Assembly: GCF_047663525.1 (NCBI RefSeq)
Contig: NC_092602.1
Span: 7,003,501-7,067,500 of the forward strand
Length of the DNA: 64,000 nucleotides
Direction of reading: 5' to 3'
Source of the DNA: Anas platyrhynchos
Taxonomy: Eukaryota > Chordata > Aves > Anseriformes > Anatidae
Every line of letters begins with the position of its first letter. Positions within the stretch are counted from its first letter, which is position 1. The notes under the pieces are model-generated. The model did not search any database and had not been told where the DNA came from. It worked only from the letters and a program-made list of their open reading frames with translations. Shown in pieces: positions 53,055 to 63,819 of this stretch. A program made the position numbers and the translations under genes.

Positions 53055-55150
53055 TGGCGGAGGGATGCTGGGACACATCTGAAGGAGAGATTACTCGCTC
53101 GAGGGCCCTTTGCTGCAGGGTTTTGTTCCTCCCTTGGCACTGGGGACGAGGTGGGGGCTGCTCGCATGCTTGTTTTTAACCCGTCGTAGAGGCTGAGCCC
53201 GTCCCGGGTCCGATGGGGACAGGGGGACGCCAGGGATGGGGTGGGATGGGGATGTGTGCTCACCTCCAGCTGTGGCTCCTTTCTTGGGGGCTGGTGCAGA
53301 GAGCAGCCCCGGCACCACCAGGCTGTGATGTGCTTTAGGATCAGCCCCATGTGGGCACTGAGCATGGGATGTGTCCCGAGGAAGCCACCAGTGCCTTCTC
53401 CAGCTCACAGCGGGCTTTGCAAACCACTTAAAATTGCGACCCCAATCCCCATCCCAGTGTCATTCATCCCCACGTCCATGCAGCCTCTTCACCCCTGGAG
53501 ACACAGGGCACGGGGCTGGGTGATGCTCAGCTCTCCACCACGGATGGAAGGACGAGGGGATGTTTTTGGTCAACACGCCCAGGGAAACCCCACAGCCCCA
53601 CCGCCTCCAGGCACACGGTGCCGGCCACATATATTCATTTGTTCCCCAGCCAAGATGAAAATATAGCAGGGAGAAGAGGGGGAAATCAGTGCTGGAGCTG
53701 ATCAATGACACCAACACCTCTGCTGCGGGGCTGGCAGCTCCCATCCATCGCCCGGAGCCTGGGAAGATGGATGGGAAGAGCTGGGAAGGGCTGCGAGGAG
53801 TAGGGCAGCCCCAAAAGAGCTGCCCCAGGCAGCTCTGCACCCAGACAGGGACCTACCTCGGGCACAGGGATCCTCTTGAACCAAGCCAGCAGTGGCAGCT
53901 CTGGGTGCACCAGGGGGATCCGGTCCCAGGGGAAATCCCCTCGCTGCTTGCTGGACGGGAAAACTTCCACGTGGCACCAGGAACTGCAGAGCGCAACCAA
54001 GAGTGGCGTTATTTTTAGGTTAGTTTCACATTTCTGTGGCAGAAAATGCTTCCTCAGCCAGACAAAAATAATACTGTGAATAAAAAAGTAGGAAAACAAT
54101 TTTTTTTTTGCGAGCAAAACCAAAAAAAATAGGAAAAAGCATTTTCTTCCACCTGAAAAAAAGAAAAAAAAAATCATCAAAAGAAAACTTTTGCACAATG
54201 AACATTTCTGGATGCTTTCCCTCCTAAAATATTTTGGGAAGAAAATCTGCGAACCCATTCCCTGCCTGGAGCTTCATCAGGGCTCTGCAGCCAGTATTTG
54301 CCGCCGTCCTTGTTTTCCCCTAGCTGGTTCCTACACCTGCCGCAGGCTTTTGGGGCCAGGAGGCTTCAGCTGGCTGATGCAGAAGGGGGATTAGGGATGG
54401 TATTGGCAGCCCCCAGCACATTGGGGCCGGTCCCACAAACCCCAACCTCCACAGGATGCTTGAGGGGGGCTTCGGGATGCTCAGGCTGACTTGGGACGCG
54501 GGCCCCAAGGAAGGAGAGGTGCCGGGGGGCACGGAGGGAAAGGATCAGCCCCTCCTGTGCCGGCATCCCCGCTCCCTGCCCCCTCTTCTACCTCTTTTTT
54601 TTTTTTTTTTATTCCGCTGAGCAAGCTCAAAAAGCAAAGCTGGCGCCTTTGTCCTGCCCAGGCTTCGTTAGGGCCCTCGTCGCACCGGGGTGGGGAGCGG
54701 CTCATTAGGCGGCGGCTTTGAAGCGGGCTGTGTTTGGGGTTCATTTGTATGCCGGCAGAAGGGAAACCTCTGTGCTCCCAGGATGTTTTTTCTGGAGGGG
54801 CTTCCTGGAAACACAACAAACATGACCCCGCGCGGCGCTCCCCCGGCCCACGTAGGGCGGCGGGGGATGAAACGCGGGGCCGGGACAAAGGAGCAGCCCC
54901 ACAGCCCCCCCCCGTCCCCCTGTCCTAATGAGGACGAATGCACACCGATGGGGACCACGAGTTTTCCTGCCCTGGTGACTCAAAGCTAAAGAAATCCCAA
55001 ATTTTATGGGGTTCGGAGGGGCCTCGGGGCTCACTTTGTTAGCGGGATGAAAACCCATTCCTCTGGGTGTTTTGCTAGGGCAGAAGATCCAGTGGATTCC
55101 AGCCTGGCAAATTATTATTTTTTGGGACAAATCCTCCATTATTCTTTAAA
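53055..55150. other. Mixed interval without a recognisable gene
   Basis: No recognised gene. A+T-rich and A-run-rich sequence at 54,000-54,250, a T run at 54,596-54,611, and a CpG-denser patch at 54,815-54,870. Confidence 0.45.
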
Positions 55151-55223
55151 ACGTTGTCTCAGGATGAATAGGGAATGCAAGTGAAAGGTACAAATTCTTG
55201 CCAATTTTGGCAGACCAGCTTAC

Positions 55224-55320
55224 CTGAATGAAAGTTCCTAGTAGGTAGCGTGCTGGAGGAGTTGGGCCATTTCTTCTTGATGCTTTTAACTTTGAGGTGA
55301 AACAAGTTTGGGTGCTTTGT
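55224..55320 (-). other. Exon-like segment, minus strand, 97 nt
   Basis: On the minus strand a long uninterrupted pyrimidine tract (from about 55,355 down to 55,330) leads to ATGCAG, then 97 bases, then the near-ideal donor CAG/GTAAGC. Two of three frames are open; one includes KVKSIKKKWPNSSSTLPTRN. I recognise neither. The signals are as good as those of real vertebrate exons. It may be an exon of an unannotated non-coding RNA or an alternative exon of a gene spanning the window on the minus strand. Confidence 0.4.
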
Positions 55321-55504
55321 CTGCATTGATGGGAAAGGAGAAAAGAAAAAAACTTGTTGGTACGGGGAGGAAATTGTTTTAGTCACCTGAGTTAAAAATA
55401 AATGGAAATCATCTCCCCAGTAAGCGATCCCAAAGGGTCCAGAACTGGGGAGGAGGCACAGGGTGAGAGCCCTGTCCATGCAGCCTGGGGTACCACCGGC
55501 CATG

Positions 55505-55885
55505 AAGCAGTGGATGTGTCCAAAGAACAACAAAAAAGCTGGTGAAGGGTCTAGAGAACAAGTGTTATGAGGAGCAGCTGGGGTTGTTCAGACCTTACAG
55601 AACTTTAAATTACCTTAAAGGAGCTCGTAGCAAGGTGGGGATCGGGCTCTTCTCCCAGCCAAGTGACAAGATGAGGGGAAAGGGCCTCAGGTTGCACCAG
55701 AGGAGGTTTAGGTTGGATATCAGGAGGAATTTCTTTACTGAAGGGGTTGTGCAGCCTAGGAACAGGCTGCCCAGGGACGTGGTTGTCACCAAACCTGGAA
55801 ATCTTCAAGAAACATGGAAATGCAGAGCTTAGTGACATGGGTTAGTGGTGGAGTCGGCAGCATGAGGTTAAAGGCTGGGTGCTGC
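55505..55885 (+). mobile_element. CR1 LINE, 3' end, 5'-truncated
   Basis: Clear CR1 3' sequence: GTGTCCAAAGAACAAC, AAGCTGGTGAAGGGTCTAGA, GAGGTTTAGGTTGGATATCA, GAATTTCTTTACTGAAGGGG, CAGGCTGCCCAGGGACGTGG and GGTTAGTGGTGGAGTCGGCA follow in the usual order. It covers the end of the reverse transcriptase frame and the 3' UTR. The terminal short repeats that normally close CR1 are not obvious. Interrupted frames show it is inactive. This is the main evidence that the DNA is avian. Confidence 0.93.
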
Positions 55886-55889
55886 GAGT

Positions 55890-56135
55890 CGAGGGACGAG
55901 GACAGCAGGGAGGCTGGGGATGCGGTGGCCTCGTGGATGTGCTGCCAGGGCTCGGGAGGGAAGGCAGGGAGCAGAGAAAGCCTCAGCAGGCCCTGTCAGC
56001 CTCATTCACACGTTATCAGATGGGGGAAGCCCGCAGGGCCGTGCAGGAGGTGATTAATCTCGGTCTCCAGCAGGAAGGCTCCTGGAGAGGAGCAGGGAGG
56101 TCAAGAGGAGATGCGGGTTGAGGAGAGGTGGGAGC
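55890..56135. other. GC-rich interval after the CR1
   Basis: No gene recognised. Confidence 0.4.
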
Positions 56136-56139
56136 CTGG

Positions 56140-56370
56140 CAAACGCCTGAATTCATTTGTACCTTTAATGCAGAGCTTGCCTCAGATCTGAAGCCACCTC
56201 TAGACCTCCCCCGTGTTAATTTGGGTTTTTATTTGGGATCACCGCTTTCTCCTCACTATAAAGCACATCATCACCACCACCACATGCTTTTATGGCACCT
56301 TTATCTGATTACCTGAAAGCGTTCATTCAATCAGCACTAATTCATTAGGCTTCCCACAGTCAGGTCAGGA
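56140..56370. promoter_or_regulatory. Conserved-element-like island 28
   Basis: Contains GAATTCATTTGTACC, CCCGTGTTAATTTGGG, CTTTATCTGATTACC, GTTCATTCAATCAGCACTAATTCATTAGGC and a (CAC)n run. Candidate enhancer. Confidence 0.45.
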
Positions 56371-56374
56371 GGAA

Positions 56375-57295
56375 AAGGGGGGCAATGCCCACCTGCAGGG
56401 CAGCCCCACATGGGCAATGGGACCCCAAGTCCACCCACCTCGCTTCCTCATGGGTTCACGGCCACGATGTGGGAAGGTTTGGGCTAAACCAGACCTCCAA
56501 GACCTAGAGACAAGGCAGCAGGGACGATGAGGAAGATGAGGTCTGTGGGCATGGGGTGGTCCTGCCCCCCCCGGGGGCTGGGGGCGGTGGGCAGGGCCGC
56601 CCATCTGCTCAGGTTTTGTCCCTCAATTAGGCTGCGCCACACCGCGCTCCCCGCGCTTCATTGGTTTCCACTTCACGTTCCTCATGGTTCTCAGGCACCG
56701 GCACTGAGCAGCTCTGCGCCATCTCCAGAGAGCCTTCGCCTTTGGATTTGGGCCATTTTATTTTATTTTTTTCCCCCCTTTTCCCATTTTTCCAGACGCT
56801 CCCCTCACCTGGGCCAGCTCAGAGGGGAGATGTGGCACCAGCCATACTCGGGCTCCTGCCAGTTGTCCCCTCTGCTCACAGCCTCCCCACAAACCTGTGT
56901 GACCCCAGCAACATTTCCTGCTGCTCTGGAGTCATCCAGCCCTCAGCCTGCTTTTCTCCACCTGCCTCAGCACCTGTGCATGGGCACGAGCACCACACAT
57001 CCCTCTGGAAAGCTTTGATCTGCATCACAGGTTCGGATGCTGTTGCCCATCACAACCCACATGCTTGACCAACACATTGCTTGTAACCCCAGATCAAACC
57101 ACAGGCCATTCTGGCAAGAAGAAATTAAAAATAAGTGCACAAAGCCATTGGCATGTACGTGGGTTAAGCCTGTATTAGTGTTGGCAGGCTGCAGAAGCAA
57201 GCGGAGACTCCCTCCTTCCTATTTTAGCTCCCATCCTGACCTTTACTTCGCTGCCGAGGCGGCTGTGCTGCTGCATCCGACCCATCCATCTTTAC
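56375..57295. other. Mixed interval without a recognisable gene
   Basis: Open frames to about 163 codons, no known domain. Confidence 0.4.
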
Positions 57296-57299
57296 ATCC

Positions 57300-57470
57300 C
57301 AAAGATATTATTATTTAATTCCCTCTGCAGCCGCCTGCAGCTCCTGATGGCCAAGCAGTTCTTCGGCTGATAAAAAAAAGTTGAGCATCACTCAGTAAAT
57401 CAGCAGCAACAGAAACGCTGAATCATTAAATCTTAGGCTGTAATCTATTTCAGCTGGGTTCAGGAGATGC
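57300..57470. promoter_or_regulatory. Conserved-element-like island 29
   Basis: AGATATTATTATTTAATTCCC, CAGTAAATCAGC, GCTGAATCATTAAATC and GCTGTAATCTATTTC in a non-repetitive context. Candidate enhancer. Confidence 0.4.
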
Positions 57471-57474
57471 CAGG

Positions 57475-58100
57475 AGAGGAGAGCGCACGTTTGGAGCACC
57501 GATGCCCATGGGAGCAGGCAGCATCCCTGTTTGGAGGAGCATCACAAAATGGGGAAAACAGCTCATCAGCTCGTGATCTCCTGCAGACGGAGGTCAGCAC
57601 CCGGCCACCCCGTTCTCTCCTCCTCCTGCGGACACGCTCCCACCCGCAGCAGGGGCTGCATTTGTGTCCCGAGGGAGCAGAACCCAGGGCTGAGCACCCC
57701 CACGTCCAGGCACAGAGCTGGGAGTTGCGTGTTGAGCCCTGGCTATGCCTGAGGGTCCAGCAGAGCCCCTTTTGAGCCATTCTGGGCTGTTTCTTACCCT
57801 TCCAGGTGCTTTCCTGCAACAGGAGCTGGGCACAACCAGCACGCATCATCTCCTCCGCACAAAACCCCATGCCACCAGCCCCTCTGCCCAGCAACATTTC
57901 CCCTGCCACCACCTCCAGGAGCCTCACCGAGCTCTCAGCAGCCACAAGAAGCTGCCAGTGGATGCGGGTCTCACCCCTGCCCTGGTCTCTCCTGGAGGAG
58001 CTCTGTAATGTTCAGCTTCTCCCAGTTCGGAGCCTTACGATATTTTGGAGAGGGAAAGGTCTGGGGGCTCCCCCAGCTCCGTGGTGGTCTTTCTTGTTGG
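57475..58100. other. GC-rich interval, nothing recognised
   Basis: No gene recognised. Confidence 0.4.
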
Positions 58101-58105
58101 ATTAG

Positions 58106-58163
58106 TACCATGGATCCTCCAAGGGGTCCTTGTGTTAAAGCCTAAAATCAGAGAGAGGAGCAG
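58106..58163 (+). other. Exon-like segment, plus strand, 58 nt (low confidence)
   Basis: A T-rich tract ending TTGGATTAG precedes and the strong donor CAG/GTAAGC follows. One frame is open (PWILQGVLVLKPKIRERS). No polypeptide family recognised. Confidence 0.2.
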
Positions 58164-58169
58164 GTAAGC

Positions 58170-58665
58170 AGGCAAACAGGGGCTCGGTGATGGAGAGGAA
58201 GGAGGACGAAGAACTGGGTGGCTGGAGTCACGGACAAAAATACACGCTGGGAAGGAGGGAGGGAGGGCTCAGACACTTGGCTGATGGATTTGCTGCACAA
58301 GAGACCAAAGGTATGCTTCTTCCTCCTCATCATCATTATCCCTGGAGCAAAGGAAGGGACACCCAGTCCCGGGCACCCACAGGGCCCCCCAGTTTTGGCA
58401 CAGCTCCCCCAGCAGCCAGCCCAAAACCCAGCCTGGCTGATTCTCCATCCCCTTTGGTGGGGACACACGGAGCACCCCTGGCAGGAGGCACTTCTGCCCA
58501 CCACCACCCTCACCCCAGGACGATCAGCCTCCCTCCCTCCCCACAAAACCACAGCCCAGTCAGGGGGGGACAGCCAGCCCTGGCAATCTCACGGCCCCCC
58601 CAGGCTGGCCGCATTGTCCCTCCGAGATGCCTCCTTCCCCCTCCCCGACACCCCCCGTCTCTCCT
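58170..58665. other. GC-rich interval, nothing recognised
   Basis: No gene recognised; overlapping Pro/Ser-rich frames only. Confidence 0.4.
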
Positions 58666-58669
58666 GGCA

Positions 58670-58820
58670 AATTCTCCCCCCCTCCCCTCCTCCTGGATTC
58701 AGCCGCTCTCATAATAGCATCCTTTTCATGGAGACAAATTGTCCAGCCGGGGGCTGCACCTGAGGGCTTTCACCCTTTAACAAATAGCCTTTTAATTTTC
58801 TGCCAGAAGGGCATGGAAAA
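58670..58820. promoter_or_regulatory. Conserved-element-like island 30
   Basis: Contains CTCTCATAATAGCATCC, GACAAATTGTCC (palindromic GACAATTTGTC-like SOX pair) and TTAACAAATAGCCTTTTAATTTTC. Candidate enhancer flanked by G-rich runs. Confidence 0.4.
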
Positions 58821-58824
58821 GGGG

Positions 58825-59475
58825 GGGGGACGAGGGGAAAAAGAGGGGGGGGGGCTGCAGAGGGGGGTTGCACAGAGGAGAGAGAATCAATCAGACATCC
58901 ATCTTCATCATTGCTGCCAGGGGACCGCTTGCACTGGCTGGATGCCCCTGGGGGAAGGTGGGGTGAAAAAGAGAAGGGGTTGGGGCGAGGGGGAGGCAGG
59001 AGGCGGTGAAGGGATTGAAAGGGGGGGGGGGGGGGGCACAGGCTTCTGAAAGCCATGTGGAGCATTGCCCTCGAGCCAGATAAGCAGCAGCAGCCCTTGG
59101 ATCGCAGGGAGCAGCAGGGAGGGACGTGCTCCTGTGCTTACCCTGCTCTCCGAAGGGGCTGGGTCGGATGCAGGGGTGATGGCCCCACGGCACAGGGACA
59201 CCACGGGACATCCTCACCTGCTGGGAGCGGGGAGGTCCCCGCAACAAAAGAACAAAGAAATGCAGGGGGGGACACCACCAGCACCTCCTCCTCCCGCAGC
59301 AAGGGCAGGCATCACGCTCCGCTTCCACCCCAGGATGGGGGAGCCAGAAGGGTTTTGTCCCTGGGCAAGGAGCCCGCCAGCATCTCCCTCCCCTCTCCTC
59401 CAGCACAAGGGGAGACCACGCTGCGGTGCCAGCTTCAGCTGGGCTCCATCGCCTTTCCCAACTACAACAACAAAA
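58825..59475. other. G-rich interval with G16 tract
   Basis: Several G runs, the longest 16 bases at 59,021-59,036. No gene recognised. Confidence 0.5.
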
Positions 59476-59479
59476 AAAA

Positions 59480-59700
59480 ATAAGCAGAAAGGTTAATTAG
59501 ATGTTTGCAATCCAATTTACGTCGTGTTTGTGAAACCGGCATTTCACAAACCAGCCTGGGAGCCCCCCGTGCCCTCGCTCTTTTGCTAAATTTATTTCAC
59601 AGCTTCGCCGACCTGGCTGGGCCGGGTCAGAACTCGCCCATTATCATTTTTATCACCGCCTCGTACCCTGTAATTACGAGCTGCTTCCCTCCTTCCCCGG
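59480..59700. promoter_or_regulatory. Island with perfect 10-bp inverted repeat
   Basis: GTTTGTGAAA (59,526-59,535) and TTTCACAAAC (59,542-59,551) face each other across 6 bases. Upstream are GGTTAATTAGATG and a forkhead-like TGTTTGC, and downstream CCCATTATCATTTTTATCACC and GTAATTACGAGC. The inverted repeat holds two GTTTGTG half-sites. Candidate enhancer. Confidence 0.5.
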
Positions 59701-59704
59701 CCCC

Positions 59705-61235
59705 CTCCGCGCACAGGGTGGGGATGCTGCTCCTGCTCTAAGCTCCTTCCACGCTGGGGCTCACCCAAAGCCTGGGACAGCTCAGCCCTGGTTTTGGCTG
59801 ATAAGCGAGGGGAGGTTGTTCGGAAAGAGGGGAGCTTGCTGCTCACCCCCCAAGCATTAAAATATTCAGATGGATAGTAGCAAGGCAGAGAGAGGGGAGG
59901 TAACAGGCACAGCCCTCGGGGGCTCCGCAGCACCTCAGCTGCAGGGCCGAGCCAGCGCAGGGCTCAGAAATTGGGTTTGGGACCCAGGTGGCCACCGGGA
60001 GGAAGGATGCTGCCCGGATGCAGGTGGGCACGGCCAGCCGGGCTGTGCTTTGTTGCAGAAATTTGGCTTCGTTTCAGTCACCTGTGAGCATGAATCAGGA
60101 GAGGGCTTGCAGGCAGCACGAACGCGCACACACACGCGCAGCCAGCTCAATTGCCCATGAGAAGGCTCATGTAATTAACAGGCAGCCGGCTTCTTTTGCG
60201 AAGAAAGGACTTGGGGGGCATTTTTCTGGGGCAAAGCCCCGCGAGCAGGTTTCTGCAGGAGCACTCGCTGCAGTGGGGGCCCGCGAGGAGCCTGGAGGTG
60301 AGGACAGAGCATTGCCCTCTCCGTGGGCCACTCTTGGAGAAGGCAAGAAAAGGCTTTTTTGCAGCTAAATCCCCAGTGCAGGGCCCCTCTGCTGCTGGAA
60401 ACGCAGTAAGGGTGGGCATGGGGACCTGGGGATGGTGTCAGATGCTCGCATCCATCATGCACCGTGCTATGGTCACGGGGGGGTCTCCATCACGGTTCCC
60501 CAGCCCCAAGCACCTCTAGCTCAGCCCGTGCTGCCCAACACACACACACACCCCACAGCCACCTGCCTGCACAGCACCAAGCACAAACCCACCTCGAATC
60601 CCCCTCAAAACAAGGGCCAAGCCCCCAGCCCTGCCAGCTCAGGGCTGAGCACGCCTCCCCCCTCCCTGCTGCTGGAGGACCATTAAAACCCCATTAACCC
60701 GGGGCTGTTATTAATCACACAACGTCACCCAGCGGGGACAGCCGTGACATCCGAGCGCCCGGGCTCCCCCCAGCTCCAGGTGACACGGGCACCGAGCAGG
60801 TAGGGCTCATTTCTAACCCTGCGAGCACGCCGGCTCCAGATAATGAATTTCTTCCGCACCACAAAGGAGGAGAGCTTCGCCGAGACTGGAAATAATCACC
60901 CCGAGGCGAGGCAAGGCAGGGACCGGACTCTGGACGCCTCTCAGCCCTGCAGATGATAATCCCCTTTGGGGCTGGGCTAGGGGCAAGGCGAGGAGACCGC
61001 AATTTATCACCTGCCCGGACTGTGCGCACCCACTGGAAGGGGATCTCCAGCTGTGCCAAAGGGCACACCCGAGGAGGGACAGGTCCCGGGGGGGGAAATC
61101 AACCCAGGAGCTCCGGAGATGTTCCCGTCGGACACCTGAGGACACGGAGGGGACGTCCCCAGGCAGGCACGGAGCAGGTTAACACCACGGAGCCGAGCCT
61201 CTGCCTGCGCCAACGGAGGCTTCAGCCCCATCAAG
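59705..61235. other. GC-rich interval without a recognisable gene
   Basis: Small A+T patches at 60,150-60,185 (CTCATGTAATTAACAGG) and 60,680-60,722 (TTATTAATCACAC). No coding gene recognised. Confidence 0.45.
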
Positions 61236-61239
61236 CCCT

Positions 61240-61410
61240 CGCAGTTCCGTGATATTAAAGCTTTCCCCTCATGCATAGAAGCAAGCAGGGGGGCTAATTG
61301 CTTCTTATGACACTATAATGGTAGGACTATTTACAGTAGATTAAAATCCAATCCATAATGAGGTATAATAACTTCGCAAATGCCAGGATTCGTCAAAGGG
61401 TGAGGAGCGC
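61240..61410. promoter_or_regulatory. A+T-rich conserved-element-like island 31
   Basis: GATATTAAAGCTTTCC, GGCTAATTGCTTC, GACACTATAATGG, AGTAGATTAAAATCC, CCATAATGAGGTATAATAAC in about 150 non-repetitive bases with no coding frame. Strong candidate enhancer. Confidence 0.5.
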
Positions 61411-61414
61411 CGCG

Positions 61415-62985
61415 GAGCCTCGGAGCCGAGCAGCCTCGGACCTGGGGTCTGAGCCCTAGCGCAGGAGGAGCAGGGAGGGGGTTTTTGGTGGGTTCTCCCT
61501 CCCTGGTCACTTCTCCCCTAGGTTAAGCACTGGGGATGGAGGAAGACCCCAAACACAGACCCTCAGAAACCCCCCAGTCACACCAGGGCTTGCTGGGGGA
61601 CAGGGCAGCCTCAGGACCAGGATCCAGCAGCACCTTATGGACAAACCTCACCTGGACAACACACTGCATGGCACACAGCACACTGCAAAACCAGATCCCC
61701 CAAAATCCATGGATATCCCCACACATCCCCAGTCAGCCCCCATCAGCTGGAGAGGACACAAGCAGAGGCACACGGGCATCTCCACTGACCCCCCAAGCTC
61801 AGGGCCACATGTGCCTGGTTTTCCTGCAGATTATCCTGCAGTATCCTGCAGAAATCCTACAGATTTCTGTCCCACAGGAGAGCAAGGGCTGAGATCCAGC
61901 CCCCTTGGGGTCCACAGATCCAGCTCCCTTGGGGTCTGCTTCCTGCCTCCACCGCGTGTTTATGGTGCGACCTTGAATGAGCCTGGCGACACATCACTCC
62001 TGGCTTGTTCAGAGGAGGTATTTATTTATTCTCTGCCAATGACATGGGCTGACGGTGCCCTCTGAATTTCAAATAGGACTCTGCTCTGCTTTCACAGCCT
62101 GTGTGGCTCTGCTTTAAAAAAAAAAAAAAAAATAGCCAGAGAAGAAATAAGCCCAAAAAGCTGAGACCTAATTTCTTCCTCTGGGAAGGGAACATTGCTC
62201 CTCAGCTTCAAGGGCTCTCTCCTGGAGTCCTGTGAGCAGGCTCAGTGCTGTGCTGGCACCACGCACAGGGGATTAAGGGATGGGGATAAGTGTGAGCAGC
62301 CAGAAAGTGCCTGTGGTTGTCCCAGGGGATGGAGGCTGGGGTCAGGGAGAGCCCCCAGGGGAAGTCACAGCCCATCCATTCACCTACCTCAGGTCTCCAG
62401 CAATCCCAACAGGTGAAATCCCAGCTCCAAGGGACGTGGTGTCACCACAGGTGGAAGCATGGAAGGAAAACCATCAGGCTAGGAGGTGAAGCAGCTCGGG
62501 TTATCGTGAGCTCTGCTGAAATTCACCCACACAGCAATACCATGCAGGCTCACATCCAGCAGCACAGCCCAGTGACCACCAAGTAGGTGTGCAGCAACAA
62601 AATAGGTCCAGAACAGGTCACCCCACAGGCTGAGGTCCTCACCAAGAAGGTCTGTGGCCAGACACAGGCAAGGCTGAAGGAGGCACATCCACAGCAAAGC
62701 TCAAAAAGTGAGTGGAGGCTCAGGTCTGGGCTTAAATAGACCCCAGCCGCAGGTGGAGCCCCCAGGTGAGGCTGCTCAGGGTCGTTAGTGCCTTGTGTCA
62801 CCAAGGTGATGCTCTGGGCAAGGTGCTAGCCCAGCATCCACCTGAAATTCAGAGGTGTCCTTTGGTATGAATAAAGATCCCAGCTGGAAAACTTGTACGT
62901 GGCAGCTCCTCATCCCAGGAGGGGATGGGGCTTCTCAGCCTGCATCCGAACCCGTTGTCTCGTGGCAAACGTGGTGCTCTTTGAC
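61415..62985. other. Mixed interval without a recognisable gene
   Basis: No gene recognised. An A run lies at 62,116-62,131. Holds copy B of the short dispersed repeat. Confidence 0.45.
62760..62795 (+). repeat. Dispersed repeat fragment, copy B
   Basis: Matches 41,025-41,060 at 32 of 36 positions, ungapped and same strand. The family is not known to me. Confidence 0.5.
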
Positions 62986-62989
62986 TCAC

Positions 62990-63040
62990 CTCGAGGAATA
63001 AAACACACATTTCACCCAATTTTGGTGGTGTTTGAGGGAG
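62990..63040 (-). other. Exon-like segment, minus strand, 51 nt (low confidence)
   Basis: On the minus strand a pyrimidine-rich CCCATCGCCTGTTCCAG precedes and the strong donor GAG/GTGAGT follows. The length is a multiple of three and one frame reads LPQTPPKLGEMCVLFLE. Not recognised. Confidence 0.2.
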
Positions 63041-63119
63041 CTGGAACAGGCGATGGGGAAGAAGCACACGGAGAGGGCGGCTTCACCTCTTGGTGGGAAA
63101 GAACCACTGGCCACAGCCC

Positions 63120-63400
63120 GAGTGAAGTTCCCACTTTATGACATTATTTTATTTTTTTTTTTAACCAGCCTGGCTATTAACTTCGGTATTGGCTTAAACC
63201 CCCTGGCCTCAGGCACAAGCAAAGCAGAGCTCATAGACTGTAAATGTTAATACTGCTTTAGCACCTTTATAAGCTAAAAGGTGGATGCAAGATCTGGCGC
63301 ATTAATTCCTTTTTTTTTTTTTTCATCTTTTTAGCACATTTTGGGGTAATATGAATAATAAATATTTGAGCTGATGAAGGTTAATGGATGGGTAGCCCTG
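63120..63400. promoter_or_regulatory. A+T-rich conserved-element-like island 32
   Basis: Contains CTATTAACTTCGG, GTAAATGTTAATACTGC, CGCATTAATTCC and GGTAATATGAATAATAAATATTTGAGC, with T runs at 63,156-63,163 and 63,310-63,323. Candidate enhancer. Confidence 0.4.
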
Positions 63401-63404
63401 GTGA

Positions 63405-63815
63405 CTGGCACTCCTGGGGGGAAGGCAGCAGCTCCCTTCTTCCCAGGGGATCCAGGGGGCTCCAGCAGCCGCCTATGGAGAGGTTGGGGGGCTCCTCATC
63501 AGGGAAATATCCAGGGCAAAAACTTCTTGGGGGGGTTTCACTTGTTAGCACTTCAAAGAAGAGCGCTGGGGCTGGTGGATGAGTGGAGATGGCCGTCCCT
63601 AAACTGCCCTGGGCAAAGCTTTGGGGAGAGGAGAGACACCTCCAGCCAGGACATCAGCCTGCAGTTTCCATCCAAAAAAATGCCAGCTTTGTCCAGCACA
63701 CAGCCCCAGCCTCAGAGCCCTTTGGGCATCTAATTCCCATGGAGGTGGTGGTGGTGGAGCACAGGAACTGATCCCTCAGGGGGTGTAATCCCAACTGACA
63801 CCCCCTCGTGCTGGG
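63405..63815. other. GC-rich interval, nothing recognised
   Basis: No gene recognised; a short (GGT)n run at about 63,743-63,756. Confidence 0.4.
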
Positions 63816-63819
63816 GGAA

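Noticed and set aside
59200..59260. Minus-strand exon at GCAG/GTGAGG
   Set aside because: The best acceptor falls three bases before the donor, leaving no exon.
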